A stretch of 64,000 nucleotides of DNA from Serratia marcescens (GTDB lineage Bacteria > Pseudomonadota > Gammaproteobacteria > Enterobacterales > Enterobacteriaceae), in the NCBI RefSeq assembly GCF_029846115.1, contig NZ_JARVZZ010000001.1, positions 1,984,001 through 2,048,000 of the forward strand, read 5' to 3'. A model generated the notes under the pieces. The model saw only the letters and a list, made by a program, of their open reading frames with translations. It was not told the origin of the DNA and searched no databases. The position numbers were made by a program, and so were the translations under genes. Positions 30,837-41,699 of the stretch are shown piece by piece; the stretch's first letter is position 1, and each line of letters starts with the position of its first letter.

Positions 30837-32552
30837 TCAGGCCGGGGCATCGTCCACCGGCGGCGGCAGCCACGCTTGGCAAAAATCGAACCAGCCGTGG
30901 GCGGTCAGCGTCACGCCATGCATGCGCGGCGGCGCGCTGATCTGATACTGGTAGTGAAACAGCGGCGTGATGATGGCGGCGGCCATCAGCCGTTGATAAT
31001 AGGCCTGCAGCCGCTCGAAGCGCGGTTGCTGCGCCTGGAGCTGCTGGATCTGCCGCAGCGTCTCCTGTTGCTGCTGCCAGCGGCTTTCCGTCAGGATGCC
31101 GCGCCACAGCGTATCCTGCCGCAGCCAGCTCTCCAGCGTCGCCTCCGGCGCCTCGCCGATCAGGTTGTCCGCCAGCAGCAGGTCGGCCTGGGCGATCTGC
31201 GCTTCGCTTTGCCAGCGCTTGCCGGCATAGTAGCGCACCTCCAGCTCGCAGCCGTGCTGTGCGAGCAACCGCTGCAGTGCGACCGTCACCGTTTCCAACT
31301 CGACCGGCGGCCGATACAGCAGCGTCAGCCGGGCGGGCAGAGTGACGTCCTCCTCAATCCGTTGGCTGGGAATACGCCAGCCGGGCAGCATTTCATGGCT
31401 GGGGGTGATCACGCTGTTGGGGATTGGCAGATGGCTTAGCAGGCCGGACTGCTGGATCAGCATCAGCAGCTTTTGCCCCTGGGCCTCGCTCAGCACGCCG
31501 TGGCGCAGGTTCAGCGCCAGATAACACCAGCCCAGGCTCATGCTGCGCTGCACCGGCCGGGCCTGCGCCAAATCGTCTTGCTGACCGATGGTGATGCGCA
31601 CTGGATGCTGGCAACTGGTGTCGGCGCCGGCGATGTGCAGGTCGGAGGTGATCCAGTATTCGATGGTGTCCAGATACGGATGCTGCAGGTGGTAACCGGC
31701 GTGCTGTTCCAGCCGCACCAACTGCGGCTCATTCAACGTCAGCTTGAACGGGCCGGCGCCGATGGCCGGCAGCTCCGGGTGGGTCATCAGGCAAGGCAGC
31801 TCCGCCAGCCGGTGGGCCAACCAGTAGTCCGGCAGGTGCAGATCGAACTGGATGCACAGCGGATGCGGCAGGCTGATGTGCGCGACGTTGGCCAGGCTGG
31901 GTTGGCTGCGCGGGTGGCGCTGCAGTTTTTCCAGCGTTTGCAGCAGCTGTTGGCCGGTCAGCGATTCACCGTTGTGCCAGCGCAGCTGGCTGCGTAGAAA
32001 GAAGCGCCAGCGCAGGCCGTGCTCGTCAATCTGCCAGTGGTGCGCCAGATCGGGCTGCGGTTCCGGGTTACCGGTCATCAGGCGTGTCAGCCCGGCGTGC
32101 AGGGTCGATACCAGATGTTGCTCGGCGCGGCCGGTCAGCGTGAGCGGGTCGAGCGTTTCCAGCGTGCGGTAATAGGGAATGCGTAGCGTCGGGCTGCCGG
32201 CCTGCCATTGCCCGCCGAGGTGCGGGCTGAGCAGATCCTGCAGGTGCTGCGGATCGAGCTGCGCCATCTCCAGCGCCCCCTGATGGTTGCCCTGTTGCAG
32301 CAGCTGTTGCAGCAGCTGCGCGCGCAGTTCATCCGGGGTTTTCAGGCAGTGCAGGCGGGCGCGTTTGCCGCGTCCGGGTTGCGAATGCCAGCTCAGCCAG
32401 CCCTGATCCTGCAGCTGTTGCACCAGCGTGCGGGCGTGCCGTTCGCTGCAGTAGAACATCGCCGCCAGCGCGCCGATGGTCACGGCGACCGGCGCGCTGC
32501 CGAGCTGTTGGTACAGGCGTTGATATTGGCTGAGACGGTGAACCAGGCGCAT
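30837..32552 (-). CDS. ybaE: SgrR-like solute-binding transcriptional regulator YbaE
   Basis: 571 residues (566 in E. coli YbaE). N-terminal winged-helix domain of the SgrR type (about 1-110, with [20 protein letters not shown]), followed by a periplasmic-binding-protein-like domain of the oligopeptide/SBP_bac_5 family (from about 120). No signal peptide is visible, so it is cytoplasmic and likely senses a small molecule. The ligand and targets are unknown. It is divergent from cof. It is not SgrR itself: no sgrS-like context is present. Confidence 0.92.
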   Translation of the reverse strand: MRLVHRLSQYQRLYQQLGSAPVAVTIGALAAMFYCSERHARTLVQQLQDQGWLSWHSQPGRGKRARLHCLKTPDELRAQLLQQLLQQGNHQGALEMAQLDPQHLQDLLSPHLGGQWQAGSPTLRIPYYRTLETLDPLTLTGRAEQHLVSTLHAGLTRLMTGNPEPQPDLAHHWQIDEHGLRWRFFLRSQLRWHNGESLTGQQLLQTLEKLQRHPRSQPSLANVAHISLPHPLCIQFDLHLPDYWLAHRLAELPCLMTHPELPAIGAGPFKLTLNEPQLVRLEQHAGYHLQHPYLDTIEYWITSDLHIAGADTSCQHPVRITIGQQDDLAQARPVQRSMSLGWCYLALNLRHGVLSEAQGQKLLMLIQQSGLLSHLPIPNSVITPSHEMLPGWRIPSQRIEEDVTLPARLTLLYRPPVELETVTVALQRLLAQHGCELEVRYYAGKRWQSEAQIAQADLLLADNLIGEAPEATLESWLRQDTLWRGILTESRWQQQQETLRQIQQLQAQQPRFERLQAYYQRLMAAAIITPLFHYQYQISAPPRMHGVTLTAHGWFDFCQAWLPPPVDDAPA

Positions 32553-32656
32553 GGGCAGAAATCCGGAACAGTTTTCTCAAATTGTTCACTATTACTTCCG
32601 TAAATACCATCCCATACTGCATTGATTGTAATCGCGTTCACATTCAAGAGGTCTTT

Positions 32657-33481
32657 ATGTATCGCCTGGCAGCTTTCGATATGGACGGCACGCTGTTGAT
32701 GCCGGATCACCGGGTTGGCCCGGAAACGCTGGCGGTGCTGAACCAGCTGGTGGAACGGGAGATGGTGGTGACGTTCGCCACAGGGCGGCACTACCTCGAC
32801 GCGCAACCCATCATGGCGCAACTGGGGCTGCAGGGTTACCTGATCACCGGCAATGGCACGCGAGTGTATGACAACCGTGGCCAACAGCTGCACGCCACCG
32901 ATTTGCCGGCGGCGGTCGCCGAAGAGGTGCTGCATCATCATTGGCACACCCGCGCCAGCATGCATGTGTTCCGCGACGAAGGTTGGCTGACCGAGTTTCC
33001 CGTGCCGGAAGAGATGCTGCGGGCGCACCACCTGAGCGGCTTTCGTTTTCAGCTGGCCGACGTACGCCGCCTGCCGGCGTTCGGCAACAGCAAAGTGTGC
33101 TTTGTCGCGCCGCACGAGGAGCTGCTGGCGTTGCAAGTGCAGCTGCGGGCGCAGCTGGGTGACGAGGCAGACCTGTGCTTTTCCGCCTACGACTGCCTGG
33201 AGGTGCTGCCGCTCGGTTGCAACAAGGGCACGGCGCTGGACCGGCTGAGCCGCCATCTGGGGTTGACGATGGCCGACTGCATGGCGTTCGGCGACGCGAT
33301 GAACGACAAAGAGATGCTGGGGGCAGTGGGGCACGGCGTGGTGATGGGCAACGCCCTGCCGCAGCTGAAATCCCTGCTGCCGCAACTACCGGTTATCGGC
33401 CATTGCCAACAGCAGGCGGTGGCCCACTATTTACAACATTGGCTGCGTTCACCTTGCCTCACCTATTCCCCCGAAGAATGA
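32657..33481 (+). CDS. cof: HAD-family HMP-PP phosphatase Cof
   Basis: 274 residues from ATG 32657 (272 in E. coli), with AAGAGG 6-11 nt upstream. HAD-IIB phosphatase; in E. coli it hydrolyses 4-amino-2-methyl-5-hydroxymethylpyrimidine diphosphate and other sugar or cofactor phosphates. Motif I FDMDGTLL (nucleophile D9), motif II TFATGR, motif [12 protein letters not shown]. It converges with the PLP enzyme gene, with a strong shared terminator. Confidence 0.95.
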   Translation: MYRLAAFDMDGTLLMPDHRVGPETLAVLNQLVEREMVVTFATGRHYLDAQPIMAQLGLQGYLITGNGTRVYDNRGQQLHATDLPAAVAEEVLHHHWHTRASMHVFRDEGWLTEFPVPEEMLRAHHLSGFRFQLADVRRLPAFGNSKVCFVAPHEELLALQVQLRAQLGDEADLCFSAYDCLEVLPLGCNKGTALDRLSRHLGLTMADCMAFGDAMNDKEMLGAVGHGVVMGNALPQLKSLLPQLPVIGHCQQQAVAHYLQHWLRSPCLTYSPEE

Positions 33482-33498
33482 GGTTCTCCTTACAGCCG

Positions 33499-33526
33499 GC
33501 CGGGTATGACTACCCGGCTTTTTTTT
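33499..33526. terminator. Terminator after cof
   Basis: 8-bp stem GCCGGGTA / TACCCGGC with loop TGAC and eight Ts (33519-33526). It is strong in the cof direction; the stem may also serve the convergent gene. Confidence 0.9.
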
Positions 33527-33541
33527 ATCCGGAGCCTGACG

Positions 33542-34582
33542 TTATAAATCCGCCAGCTGCGCCAGATACGGCTGCAAATCGCCGATGTTATTGCTGACCC
33601 ATTCCGGGTTGTAATAGGTATCCAGATAACGCTCGCCGCTGTCGCACAGCAGGGTGACGATCGACCCTTGCTCGCCGTTTTCCCGCATCTGTTTCGCCAA
33701 CTGCAGCGCACCCCAGACGTTGGTGCCGGTGGAGGCGCCAACCTTGCGGCCGAGCACGCCTTCCAGCCAGTGAATGGTGGCGACGCTGGCGGCATCCGGC
33801 ACCCGCAGCATGTTGTCGACCACCGACGGGATGAACGACGGCTCGGCGCGCGGGCGGCCGATGCCTTCGATACGGCTGCCGCAGCTGCCGATCAGGGTGC
33901 GATCGCCGTGGTGGAAGCAGTCATAGAACACCGAATTTTCCGGATCGACCACCGTCAATTGGGTGTCGTGCCCCTGATAGCGGATGTAGCGACCCAGCGT
34001 GGCGGAGGTGCCGCCGGTGCCGGCGCTCATCACGATGTGTTTCGGCACCGGGAAGGGTTCGCGCGCCATCTGGCGGAAGATGCTGTCGGCGATGTTGTTG
34101 TTGCCACGCCAGTCGGTGGCGCGCTCGGCGTAGGTGAACTGATCCATATAGTGGCCGTTCAGCTCTTTCGCCAGCTGTTCGGAGGCGGCGTAGATCTGGG
34201 CGGCGTGATCGACGAAGTGACAGCGGCCGCCGTAAAAGGCGATCTGCTCCACCTTGCGGCGTGCGGTGCAGGACGGCATCACTGCGATGAATGGCAGGCC
34301 GATCAGACGAGCGAAGTAGGCTTCGGACACCGCGGTGCTGCCGGAAGAGGCCTCGATGATGGTGGTGTTCTCGGTGATCCAGCCGTTGCACAGGCCGTAA
34401 AGGAACAGCGAGCGCGCCAGACGGTGTTTCAGGCTGCCGGTCGGGTGGGTGCTCTCATCCTTCAGATACAGGCAAATGCCGGGAAATGCCGGTAGGTTCA
34501 GGCGAATCAGGTGCGTATCGGCGGAGCGCTGAAAATCCGCTTCTATTTCACCGATAGCATATTTTACCCAAGAGTTTGTCAT
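33542..34582 (-). CDS. PLP-dependent cysteine-synthase-fold enzyme, probable cysteine desulfhydrase
   Basis: 346 residues, fold-type II PLP enzyme. The PLP-binding lysine lies in [12 protein letters not shown], the substrate-binding Ser/Thr loop in [10 protein letters not shown], the phosphate-cradling glycine loop in [14 protein letters not shown], and the closing motif in [14 protein letters not shown]. It has no E. coli counterpart at this place. It is divergent from decR, a cysteine-responsive Lrp-type regulator. From memory, a gene with this arrangement in Pantoea ananatis (ccdA beside ccdR) encodes an inducible cysteine desulfhydrase that detoxifies cysteine; I infer the same role. An O-acetylserine-type synthase cannot be excluded from sequence alone. 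Confidence 0.8.
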   Translation of the reverse strand: MTNSWVKYAIGEIEADFQRSADTHLIRLNLPAFPGICLYLKDESTHPTGSLKHRLARSLFLYGLCNGWITENTTIIEASSGSTAVSEAYFARLIGLPFIAVMPSCTARRKVEQIAFYGGRCHFVDHAAQIYAASEQLAKELNGHYMDQFTYAERATDWRGNNNIADSIFRQMAREPFPVPKHIVMSAGTGGTSATLGRYIRYQGHDTQLTVVDPENSVFYDCFHHGDRTLIGSCGSRIEGIGRPRAEPSFIPSVVDNMLRVPDAASVATIHWLEGVLGRKVGASTGTNVWGALQLAKQMRENGEQGSIVTLLCDSGERYLDTYYNPEWVSNNIGDLQPYLAQLADL

Positions 34583-34635
34583 GATTTGGCCTCAGAATAG
34601 GGGGCAGGTTTATGGCGTAGCATAGCCTGTCGGCA

Positions 34636-34658
34636 GGAAAAAAGGATTGCTATTTTCC
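34636..34658. promoter_or_regulatory. Inverted repeat in the decR intergenic region
   Basis: GGAAAA and TTTTCC arms separated by 11 nt, midway between the divergent PLP enzyme gene and decR. It is a possible regulator site for both promoters. Confidence 0.4.
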
Positions 34659-34677
34659 CTGTTTAATCGCCTAATGA

Positions 34678-34692
34678 GAGAAAATTTTTCTC
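34678..34692. promoter_or_regulatory. Palindrome upstream of decR, candidate operator
   Basis: GAGAAAA-T-TTTTCTC, a perfect 7+7 palindrome ending 12 nt before the decR ATG. AT-centred palindromes are typical of Lrp/AsnC-type binding sites, so an autoregulatory DecR site is plausible. Confidence 0.5.
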
Positions 34693-34704
34693 CTGGTGGC
34701 CGCT

Positions 34705-35166
34705 ATGTTAGATAAAACAGACCGTAAGCTGCTGTGCATGCTGCAGCAAGACTGCACCCAGTCGCTGCAGGCGCTGGCCGATGCGGTCAATTTGACCTCG
34801 ACGCCGTGCTGGAAACGGCTGAAGCGCCTGGAAGACGAGGGTTATATCCGCGGCCGGGTGGCCTTGCTGGATAACGAAAAGCTCGGCCTGGGGCTGACGG
34901 CGTTCGTGCTGATCAAGACCCAGCAGCACAGCAGCGAGTGGTATCAGGCGTTTGTGCAGCTGACCAGCCAGATGCCCGAGGTGCTGGCGTTCTACCGCAT
35001 GGCGGGGGAGTACGACTACCTGATGCAGGTCGAAGTGGCGGACATGAAAAGCTACGACGGTTTTTACAAGCGCCTGGTGAACGGCGTACCGGGCCTCATC
35101 GACGTCACCTCGAGCTTTGCCATGGAAAAAATCAAATACACCACCGCGCTGCCGGTGCCGGAGTGA
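34705..35166 (+). CDS. decR: Lrp/AsnC-family cysteine-responsive regulator DecR
   Basis: 153 residues from ATG 34705 (152 in E. coli DecR, formerly YbaO); a GTG three codons earlier is possible. N-terminal helix-turn-helix ([25 protein letters not shown]) and C-terminal RAM ligand domain. In E. coli, DecR activates a cysteine-degrading operon in response to cysteine. Here its likely target is the divergent PLP enzyme, 122 nt away. mdlA follows after 92 nt on the same strand. Confidence 0.94.
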   Translation: MLDKTDRKLLCMLQQDCTQSLQALADAVNLTSTPCWKRLKRLEDEGYIRGRVALLDNEKLGLGLTAFVLIKTQQHSSEWYQAFVQLTSQMPEVLAFYRMAGEYDYLMQVEVADMKSYDGFYKRLVNGVPGLIDVTSSFAMEKIKYTTALPVPE

Positions 35167-35258
35167 AAAGTTCACCGGACGGGCGGCTCAACGGTGGTAT
35201 CCTGCTCTGCTGAAGCAGAAAAAGAGACAAATCCCATAAAACCCTGGAATCAAACTGC

Positions 35259-37034
35259 GTGAGATTATTTGCTCAAATCGGCTGGTACTTCCGCCGGGAG
35301 TGGCGCCGCTACCTCGGGGCGGTGGTGCTGCTGATCGTCATCGCCATCCTGCAACTGCTGCCGCCTAAGCTGGTCGGCATCATCGTGGACGGCGTCACCG
35401 AAAAACAAATGTCTACCGGCGTGCTGATGGCCTGGCTCGGGCTGATGATCGGCACCGCGATCGTCGTTTACCTGCTGCGCTATGTGTGGCGGGTGTTGCT
35501 GTTCGGCGCGTCCTATCAGCTGGCGGTCGAGCTGCGCGAAAACTTTTACCGCCAGCTCAGCCGGCAAAACCCGGCGTTCTACCTGCGCCACCGCACCGGC
35601 GATCTGATGGCGCGTGCCACCAACGACGTGGACCGCGTGGTGTTCGCCGCCGGTGAAGGCGTGCTGACGCTGGTGGATTCGCTGGTGATGGGGTTGGTGG
35701 TGCTGGTGGTGATGAGCACCCAAATCAGCTGGCAGCTGACGGTGCTGGCATTGATCCCGATGCCGCTGATGGCGATCGCCATCAAATATTACGGCGACCA
35801 GCTGCACCAGCGCTTTAAATCGGCGCAGGCGGCGTTTTCCAGCCTGAACGATCAGGCGCAGGAAAGCATGACCAGCATCCGCATGATCAAGGCTTTCGGG
35901 CTGGAAGATCACCAATCCAACCGCTTCGCCGAAGTCGCGGCGCAGACCGGCGCCAAGAACATGCACGTGGCGCGGGTGGATGCACGCTTCGATCCGACCA
36001 TTTATATCGCCATCGGCGCCTCTAACCTGCTGGCCATCGGCGGTGGCAGCTGGATGGTGGTGAACGGTTCGCTGACGCTCGGGCAACTGACCAGCTTTGT
36101 GATGTATCTCGGCCTGATGATCTGGCCGATGCTGGCGCTGGCCTGGATGTTCAACATCGTCGAGCGCGGCAGCGCGGCCTACAGCCGCATCCGCAGCCTG
36201 CTCGACGAGGCGCCGGCGGTGCAGGACGGCCCGCAGGCGCTGCCGGCCGGGCGCGGCGTGCTGGACGTGGATATCCGCGCGTTCCACTACCCGGAAAACC
36301 CGCGCCCGGCGCTGCATGACGTGACGCTGACGCTAAAGCCGGGGCAAATGCTGGGGCTGTGCGGGCCGACCGGGGCCGGTAAATCGACATTACTGTCGCT
36401 AATTCAGCGCCAGTTCGATGTCAACGAAGGGCAGATCCGCTATCACGGCCTGCCGTTGCCGCAGGTCAAACTCGACGACTGGCGTTCGCGGCTGTCGGTG
36501 GTGAGCCAAACGCCGTTCCTGTTCTCCGATACCGTGGCGAACAACATCGCGTTGGGCCATCCGGGCGCGACGCAGGCGCAGATCGAACAGGCGGCGCGGT
36601 TGGCCAGCGTTCATGAGGACATTCTGCGGCTGCCGCAGGGCTATGACACCGAGGTGGGCGAGCGCGGCGTGATGCTGTCGGGTGGGCAGAAACAGCGTAT
36701 CTCCATTGCGCGTGCGCTGCTGCTGGATGCGGAGATCCTGATCCTCGACGACGCGTTGTCGGCGGTGGACGGCCGTACCGAACACCAGATCCTGCATAAC
36801 CTGCGCAGCTGGGGGCAAGATCGCACGGTGATCATCAGCGCGCACCGGCTGTCGGCATTGACTGAAGCCAGCGAGATCCTGGTGATGCAGCACGGTGGCG
36901 TTGCCCAGCGCGGCGATCCGGCGGCGCTGGCGGCGCAGCCGGGCTGGTATCGCGATATGTACCGTTATCAGCAGCTGGAAGCGGCGCTGGACGAAGCGCC
37001 GGAAAACGGCGAGGAGGCGTTGGCCGATGAATAA
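35259..37034 (+). CDS. mdlA: ABC exporter half-transporter MdlA
   Basis: 591 residues (590 in E. coli) from GTG 35259. Six-helix TM domain followed by a nucleotide-binding domain: Walker [10 protein letters not shown], signature LSGGQKQR, Walker [13 protein letters not shown], switch His in ISAHRLSAL. The residue after Walker B is Asp rather than the catalytic Glu, a mark of a degenerate ATP site. It pairs with MdlB as a heterodimer; the substrate is unknown. The stop overlaps the mdlB start by 8 nt. Confidence 0.95.
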   Translation: MRLFAQIGWYFRREWRRYLGAVVLLIVIAILQLLPPKLVGIIVDGVTEKQMSTGVLMAWLGLMIGTAIVVYLLRYVWRVLLFGASYQLAVELRENFYRQLSRQNPAFYLRHRTGDLMARATNDVDRVVFAAGEGVLTLVDSLVMGLVVLVVMSTQISWQLTVLALIPMPLMAIAIKYYGDQLHQRFKSAQAAFSSLNDQAQESMTSIRMIKAFGLEDHQSNRFAEVAAQTGAKNMHVARVDARFDPTIYIAIGASNLLAIGGGSWMVVNGSLTLGQLTSFVMYLGLMIWPMLALAWMFNIVERGSAAYSRIRSLLDEAPAVQDGPQALPAGRGVLDVDIRAFHYPENPRPALHDVTLTLKPGQMLGLCGPTGAGKSTLLSLIQRQFDVNEGQIRYHGLPLPQVKLDDWRSRLSVVSQTPFLFSDTVANNIALGHPGATQAQIEQAARLASVHEDILRLPQGYDTEVGERGVMLSGGQKQRISIARALLLDAEILILDDALSAVDGRTEHQILHNLRSWGQDRTVIISAHRLSALTEASEILVMQHGGVAQRGDPAALAAQPGWYRDMYRYQQLEAALDEAPENGEEALADE

Positions 37035-38805
37035 AGTGCAAAAGCTGTGGCCGACGCTGAAGCGGCTGCTGGCCTACGGCTCGCCGTACCGCAAACCGCT
37101 GGGGCTGGCGGTGTTGATGCTGTGGATAGCGGCGGCGGCGGAAGTCGCCGGGCCGATCCTGGTGAGCTATTTTATCGATAACTACGTCGCCAAAGGACAA
37201 TTGCCGCTGATGATCGTCGGCGGGCTGGCGGCGGCTTACATTCTGCTGGAGCTGCTGGCGGCGGCGCTGCACTACTTTCAGGCGCTGCTGTTCAACCAGG
37301 CGGCGGTGGGCGTGGTGCAGCGGCTGCGCACCGACGTGATGGACGCCGCGCTGCGCCAGCCGCTCAGCGCCTTCGATACGCAGCCGGTCGGGCAATTGAT
37401 CTCGCGCGTCACCAACGACACCGAGGTGATCAAGGATCTGTACGTGATGGTGGTCTCCACGGTGCTGAAAAGCGCCGCGCTGATCGGCACCATGCTGGTG
37501 GCGATGTTCAGCCTCGACTGGCGCATGGCGCTGGTGGCGGTCTGCATCTTCCCGGCGGTGTTCGTGGTGATGGGCATCTATCAATACTACAGCACACCGA
37601 TCGTGCGACGGGTGCGCAGCTATCTGGCGGACATCAACGACGGCTTCAACGAAGTGATCAACGGCATGGGCGTGATTCAGCAGTTCCGCCAGCAGGTGCG
37701 CTTCGGCGAACGCATGAGCGCCGCCAGCCAGTCGCACTATCTGGCGCGCATGCAGACCCTGCGGCTCGACGGTTTCCTGCTGCGGCCGCTGCTCAGCCTG
37801 TTTTCGGCGCTGGTGCTGTGCGGATTGCTGATGCTGTTCGGCTTCAGCGGCGAGGGGGTGATTGGCGTCGGCGTGCTCTACGCCTTCATCAACTACCTGG
37901 GGCGCCTGAACGAACCGCTGATCGAGCTCACGTCGCAGCAATCGATCCTGCAGCAGGCGGTAGTGGCCGGCGAACGCATTTTCGAGCTGATGGATCGCAG
38001 CCAGCAGAGTTACGGCGCCGACGATCGTCCGTTGGCCGGTGGCCGCATCGACATCACCGATCTGAGCTTCGCTTACCGCGCGGACAAAAAGGTGCTGCAG
38101 CACATTTCGCTGGCGGTGCCTTCGCGCGGCTTCGTGGCACTGGTTGGGCATACCGGCAGCGGCAAGAGCACCTTAGCCAACCTGCTGATGGGCTATTACC
38201 CGGTCAGCGAGGGGGAAGTGCGCCTCGATGGCCGCCCGCTATCCAGCCTGTCGCACCGCACGCTGCGCCAGGGCGTGGCGATGGTGCAGCAGGATCCGGT
38301 GGTGATCGCCGATTCGGTGCTGGCCAACGTCACGTTGGGGCGCAACATCGAGGAAGACGCCGTGTGGCGGGCGCTGGAAACGGTGCAGCTGGCGGATCTG
38401 GTGCGCGGCTTCCCGCAGGGTATTCACACCCGGCTGGGGGAGCAGGGCAATAACCTGTCGGTCGGGCAGAAACAGCTGCTGGCGATGGCGCGGGTCTTGG
38501 TGCAGGCGCCGCAGATCCTGATCCTCGACGAGGCGACCGCCAACATCGACTCGGGCACCGAACAGGCGATCCAGCGCGCGTTGCGTGCGATCCGCGAGCA
38601 CACCACGCTGGTGGTGATCGCCCACCGGCTGTCGACCATCGTCGATGCCGATTCCATCCTGGTGCTGCATCGCGGCCAGGCGGTAGAGCAGGGTAACCAT
38701 CAGCAGCTGCTGGCGCAGCAGGGGCGCTACTACCAGATGTACCAGCTGCAGCTGGCGGGCGAGCAGCTGGCGGAAGCGGTGCGCGAAGAGAGCCAACCCG
38801 CCTGA
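37027..38805 (+). CDS. mdlB: ABC exporter half-transporter MdlB
   Basis: 592 residues from ATG 37027 (593 in E. coli). TM domain plus nucleotide-binding domain: Walker [10 protein letters not shown], signature LSVGQKQLL (non-canonical), Walker [12 protein letters not shown] with the catalytic Glu present, and H-loop IAHRLSTI. The degenerate signature complements the degenerate Walker B of MdlA, so the heterodimer should have one active and one regulatory ATP site. It overlaps mdlA by 8 nt. Confidence 0.95.
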   Translation: MNKVQKLWPTLKRLLAYGSPYRKPLGLAVLMLWIAAAAEVAGPILVSYFIDNYVAKGQLPLMIVGGLAAAYILLELLAAALHYFQALLFNQAAVGVVQRLRTDVMDAALRQPLSAFDTQPVGQLISRVTNDTEVIKDLYVMVVSTVLKSAALIGTMLVAMFSLDWRMALVAVCIFPAVFVVMGIYQYYSTPIVRRVRSYLADINDGFNEVINGMGVIQQFRQQVRFGERMSAASQSHYLARMQTLRLDGFLLRPLLSLFSALVLCGLLMLFGFSGEGVIGVGVLYAFINYLGRLNEPLIELTSQQSILQQAVVAGERIFELMDRSQQSYGADDRPLAGGRIDITDLSFAYRADKKVLQHISLAVPSRGFVALVGHTGSGKSTLANLLMGYYPVSEGEVRLDGRPLSSLSHRTLRQGVAMVQQDPVVIADSVLANVTLGRNIEEDAVWRALETVQLADLVRGFPQGIHTRLGEQGNNLSVGQKQLLAMARVLVQAPQILILDEATANIDSGTEQAIQRALRAIREHTTLVVIAHRLSTIVDADSILVLHRGQAVEQGNHQQLLAQQGRYYQMYQLQLAGEQLAEAVREESQPA

Positions 38806-38809
38806 ACAT

Positions 38810-38839
38810 GGGCCGCGATCGCGGCCCTTCTTTCTTTCC
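38810..38839 (+). terminator. mdlB terminator
   Basis: 7-bp stem GGGCCGC / GCGGCCC with a GATC loop, then TTCTTTCTTTCC. Confidence 0.78.
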
Positions 38840-38904
38840 CTCGCACCACAAGCAGGCAACCCGCCTGCATCACGCCCCCTTTCTGCACTTTTTCGACGCG
38901 ATGC

Positions 38905-38919
38905 GCACCAAATTAGTGC
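38905..38919. promoter_or_regulatory. NtrC-type enhancer site for glnK
   Basis: GCAC-CAAATTA-GTGC matches the NtrC dyad pattern GCAC-N7-GTGC. It is centred about 130 nt upstream of the start expected from the sigma-54 promoter at 39016, a normal enhancer distance. Confidence 0.75.
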
Positions 38920-39015
38920 GCGATATTTAATCAATTTAAGGTATCGGTACGGCGACGGGGCCTGATGGTGCCCGCGTACCCGCTAATCCACTGAATCACC
39001 ATGCAAAATTAAATA

Positions 39016-39031
39016 TGGCACAGCCCTTGCT
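39016..39031 (+). promoter_or_regulatory. Sigma-54 promoter of glnK-amtB
   Basis: TGGCAC-AGCCC-TTGCT matches the -24/-12 consensus (GG and GC 10 nt apart). The start should lie near 39042, about 40 nt before the glnK ATG. Confidence 0.9.
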
Positions 39032-39083
39032 ACATATGACGCGTACCAGGGGTGAGTTTGGGCTTAATTCGTGGAGGGGCAAT

Positions 39084-39422
39084 ATGAAGCTGGTGACCGT
39101 GGTAATCAAACCGTTCAAGCTGGAGGACGTGCGCGAGGCTCTGTCCTCCGTGGGCATTCAGGGGTTGACCGTAACCGAAGTGAAGGGCTTTGGCCGCCAG
39201 AAGGGGCATGCCGAGCTGTATCGCGGCGCCGAGTATAACGTCAACTTCCTGCCCAAGGTCAAAATCGATATCGCCATTGCCGACGATCAGTTGGATGAAG
39301 TGGTTGATGTGATTAGCAAAGCCGCCTACACCGGCAAAATCGGCGACGGCAAAATTTTCGTTGCCGAGTTGCAACGCGTGATCCGCATTCGCACCGGCGA
39401 AACCGACGAATCGGCACTGTAA
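39084..39422 (+). CDS. glnK: Nitrogen regulatory PII protein GlnK
   Basis: 112 residues from ATG 39084 (GGAGGGG upstream), as in E. coli. This trimeric PII protein senses ATP/ADP and 2-oxoglutarate and plugs the AmtB channel when nitrogen is ample. The T-loop tyrosine for uridylylation is Y51 in ELYRGAEYNVNFLPK; the B-loop is TGKIGDGKIF. It forms an operon with amtB under sigma-54 and NtrC control. Confidence 0.98.
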   Translation: MKLVTVVIKPFKLEDVREALSSVGIQGLTVTEVKGFGRQKGHAELYRGAEYNVNFLPKVKIDIAIADDQLDEVVDVISKAAYTGKIGDGKIFVAELQRVIRIRTGETDESAL

Positions 39423-39458
39423 CCGCGAACTCAGTTAAGTGATGGGGATGGATTGATA

Positions 39459-40745
39459 ATGAAAAGACTGTTATCCATGTTGGGCCTGAGTTCGGTAACC
39501 CTGGTTCCTTCTTTGGCCCTGGCCGCCCCGGCGGTCGCCGATAAGGCCGACAACGCCTTTATGATGATCTGCACCGCGTTGGTGCTGTTCATGACGCTGC
39601 CGGGCATCGCGCTGTTTTATGGTGGCCTGCTGCGCGGCAAAAACGTGCTGTCGATGCTGACGCAGGTCACCGTCACCTTCGCGCTGGTCTGCGTACTGTG
39701 GGTGTTGTATGGCTACAGCCTGGCGTTCAGCGAGGGCAATGCGGTGTTCGGCGGGTTCGAAACGGCGATGCTGAAAGGCATCGGCATCGACAGCGTCACC
39801 GGCAGCATCAGCCAGATGATCCACGTCGCCTTCCAGGCGTCCTTCGCCTGCATTACCGTGGCGCTGGTGGTGGGGGGCTTCGCCGAACGCATTCGCTTCT
39901 CGGCGGTGCTGATCTTCGCGATCGTATGGTTCACCCTGTCTTATCTGCCGATTGCGCACATGGTGTGGGGCGGCGGCTACCTGGCCGCCGACGGCGCATT
40001 GGACTTCGCCGGCGGCACCGTGGTGCACATCAACGCCGCCAGCGCCGGGTTGATCGGTGCCTACCTGATCGGCAAGCGCGCCGGCTTCGGTAAAGAGGCG
40101 TTCAAACCGCACAACCTGCCGATGGTGTTTACCGGGGCGTCCATCCTGTATATCGGCTGGTTCGGTTTCAACGCCGGCTCCGCCAGCGCGGCCAACGGCA
40201 TTGCGGCCCTGGCATTCCTCAATACCGTGGTCGCCACTGCGGGCGCCATTCTCTCCTGGACCTTCGCCGAGTGGGTGCTGCGCGGCAAGCCTTCGCTGCT
40301 GGGCGCCTGCTCCGGCATGATCGCCGGGCTGGTTGCGGTGACGCCGGCGGCGGGCACCGTGGGCGTGGGCGGGGCGTTGATCATCGGCCTGGTGGGCGGC
40401 GTCGCCGGCCTGTGGGGCGTAGTGACGCTGAAGAAATGGCTGAAAGTGGACGACACCTGCGACGTGTTCGGCGTACACGGGGTGTGCGGCATCGTCGGCT
40501 GTCTGCTGACCGGGGTGTTCACCGCCTCTTCACTGGGTGGCACCGGCTATGCCGAAGGGGTGACGATGGGCCATCAGGTCTGGATCCAGCTGGTGAGCGT
40601 GCTGATCACGCTGGTATGGTCGAGCGTCGTCGCCTTTATCGCCTTCAAGATCGCGGGAGCGATGGTGGGTCTGAGAGTGCCGGAAGAGCAGGAACGCGAG
40701 GGGCTGGACGTCAACAGCCACGGCGAGAGCGCCTACAACCAATAA
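39459..40745 (+). CDS. amtB: Ammonium channel AmtB
   Basis: 428 residues from ATG 39459 (428 in E. coli); a TTG two codons earlier is less likely. The signal peptide ends near LALAAPAVADK. Eleven membrane helices conduct ammonia through a pore whose twin histidines are in YLPIAHMVW and FGVHGVCGIVG. The C-terminal tail PEEQEREGLDVNSHGE contacts GlnK, encoded 36 nt upstream. Confidence 0.97.
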   Translation: MKRLLSMLGLSSVTLVPSLALAAPAVADKADNAFMMICTALVLFMTLPGIALFYGGLLRGKNVLSMLTQVTVTFALVCVLWVLYGYSLAFSEGNAVFGGFETAMLKGIGIDSVTGSISQMIHVAFQASFACITVALVVGGFAERIRFSAVLIFAIVWFTLSYLPIAHMVWGGGYLAADGALDFAGGTVVHINAASAGLIGAYLIGKRAGFGKEAFKPHNLPMVFTGASILYIGWFGFNAGSASAANGIAALAFLNTVVATAGAILSWTFAEWVLRGKPSLLGACSGMIAGLVAVTPAAGTVGVGGALIIGLVGGVAGLWGVVTLKKWLKVDDTCDVFGVHGVCGIVGCLLTGVFTASSLGGTGYAEGVTMGHQVWIQLVSVLITLVWSSVVAFIAFKIAGAMVGLRVPEEQEREGLDVNSHGESAYNQ

Positions 40746-40793
40746 GACTCGAAGCAGGGCAGTGCGCTAAAGACTAAAATAATGATGAAGCCA

Positions 40794-40825
40794 AAAGGGG
40801 CGATGGAAACATCGCCCCTTTCTTT
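40794..40825. terminator. Convergent terminator amtB / tesB
   Basis: 12-bp stem AAAGGGGCGATG / CATCGCCCCTTT with a GAAA loop; T-rich on both exits. Confidence 0.9.
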
Positions 40826-40835
40826 ATGCTGCGGA

Positions 40836-41699
40836 TCAGGCGTCGCGCTGGCGAATCACCCCTTCCTGCACGGTGGTGGCGACCAGTACGCCGTCGCGGG
40901 TATAGATCTGGCCGCGTACAAAGCCCCGTGCGCCGGAGGCGGAGGAGCTCTCCACCGCGTACAGCAGCCAGTCATCCATGCGGAACGGACGGTGGAACCA
41001 CATGGAGTGGTCAATGGTGGCCACCTGCATGCCCGGCTCGAGGAAGCCGACGCCGTGCGGCTGCAGCGCGGTCGGCAGGAAGTTAAAGTCCGACGCGTAG
41101 CCCAGCAGGTATTGGTGGATGCGTTGATCGTCCGGCATGCTGCCGTTGGCGCGGAACCACACGTAGCGATGAGGTTCTTCCACGCTGCCTTTCAACGGAT
41201 TGTGGAATTTCACCGGGCGCATTTCGATCGGCTTCTGGCCGATAAATTTTTCGCGCACTTTTTCCGGCAGCATATGCGCCAGCTTCTGGGCGATCTCTGA
41301 TTCGGACAACAGCCCTTCCGGCGGCGGCACGTCCGGCATCAGGTTCTGGTGCTCGAAACCTGCCTCCGGGCTCTGGAAGGAGGCGGTCATATAGAAGATA
41401 GGTTTGCCGTGCTGGATGGCGCTGACGCGGCGTGCGCTGAAGCTGTTGCCGTCGCGCAGGGTTTCCACGTCGTAAACGATAGGCTTGCTGCTGTCGCCCG
41501 GGCGCAGGAAGTAGCTGTGGAACGAATGCACGCTGCGCTCGTCAGGCACCGTCTGCTTGGCGGCGTACAGCGCCTGGCCGACCACCTGTCCGCCGAACAC
41601 CTGGCGCAGCCCCAGATCTTCACTCTGGCCGCGGAACAGTCCTTCTTCGATTTTCTCCAGATCCAGCAGATCGAGGAGGTTTTGCAATGCCTGGCTCAT
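40836..41699 (-). CDS. tesB: Acyl-CoA thioesterase II
   Basis: 287 residues (286 in E. coli). Double-hotdog thioesterase acting on medium and long acyl-CoAs. The Asp-Thr-Gln catalytic triad is expected in [21 protein letters not shown] and TTVQEGVIR, all present. The N-terminal motif [21 protein letters not shown] is cited by its ends only (FRGQ, GGQVVGQ). It converges with amtB. Confidence 0.96.
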   Translation of the reverse strand: MSQALQNLLDLLDLEKIEEGLFRGQSEDLGLRQVFGGQVVGQALYAAKQTVPDERSVHSFHSYFLRPGDSSKPIVYDVETLRDGNSFSARRVSAIQHGKPIFYMTASFQSPEAGFEHQNLMPDVPPPEGLLSESEIAQKLAHMLPEKVREKFIGQKPIEMRPVKFHNPLKGSVEEPHRYVWFRANGSMPDDQRIHQYLLGYASDFNFLPTALQPHGVGFLEPGMQVATIDHSMWFHRPFRMDDWLLYAVESSSASGARGFVRGQIYTRDGVLVATTVQEGVIRQRDA

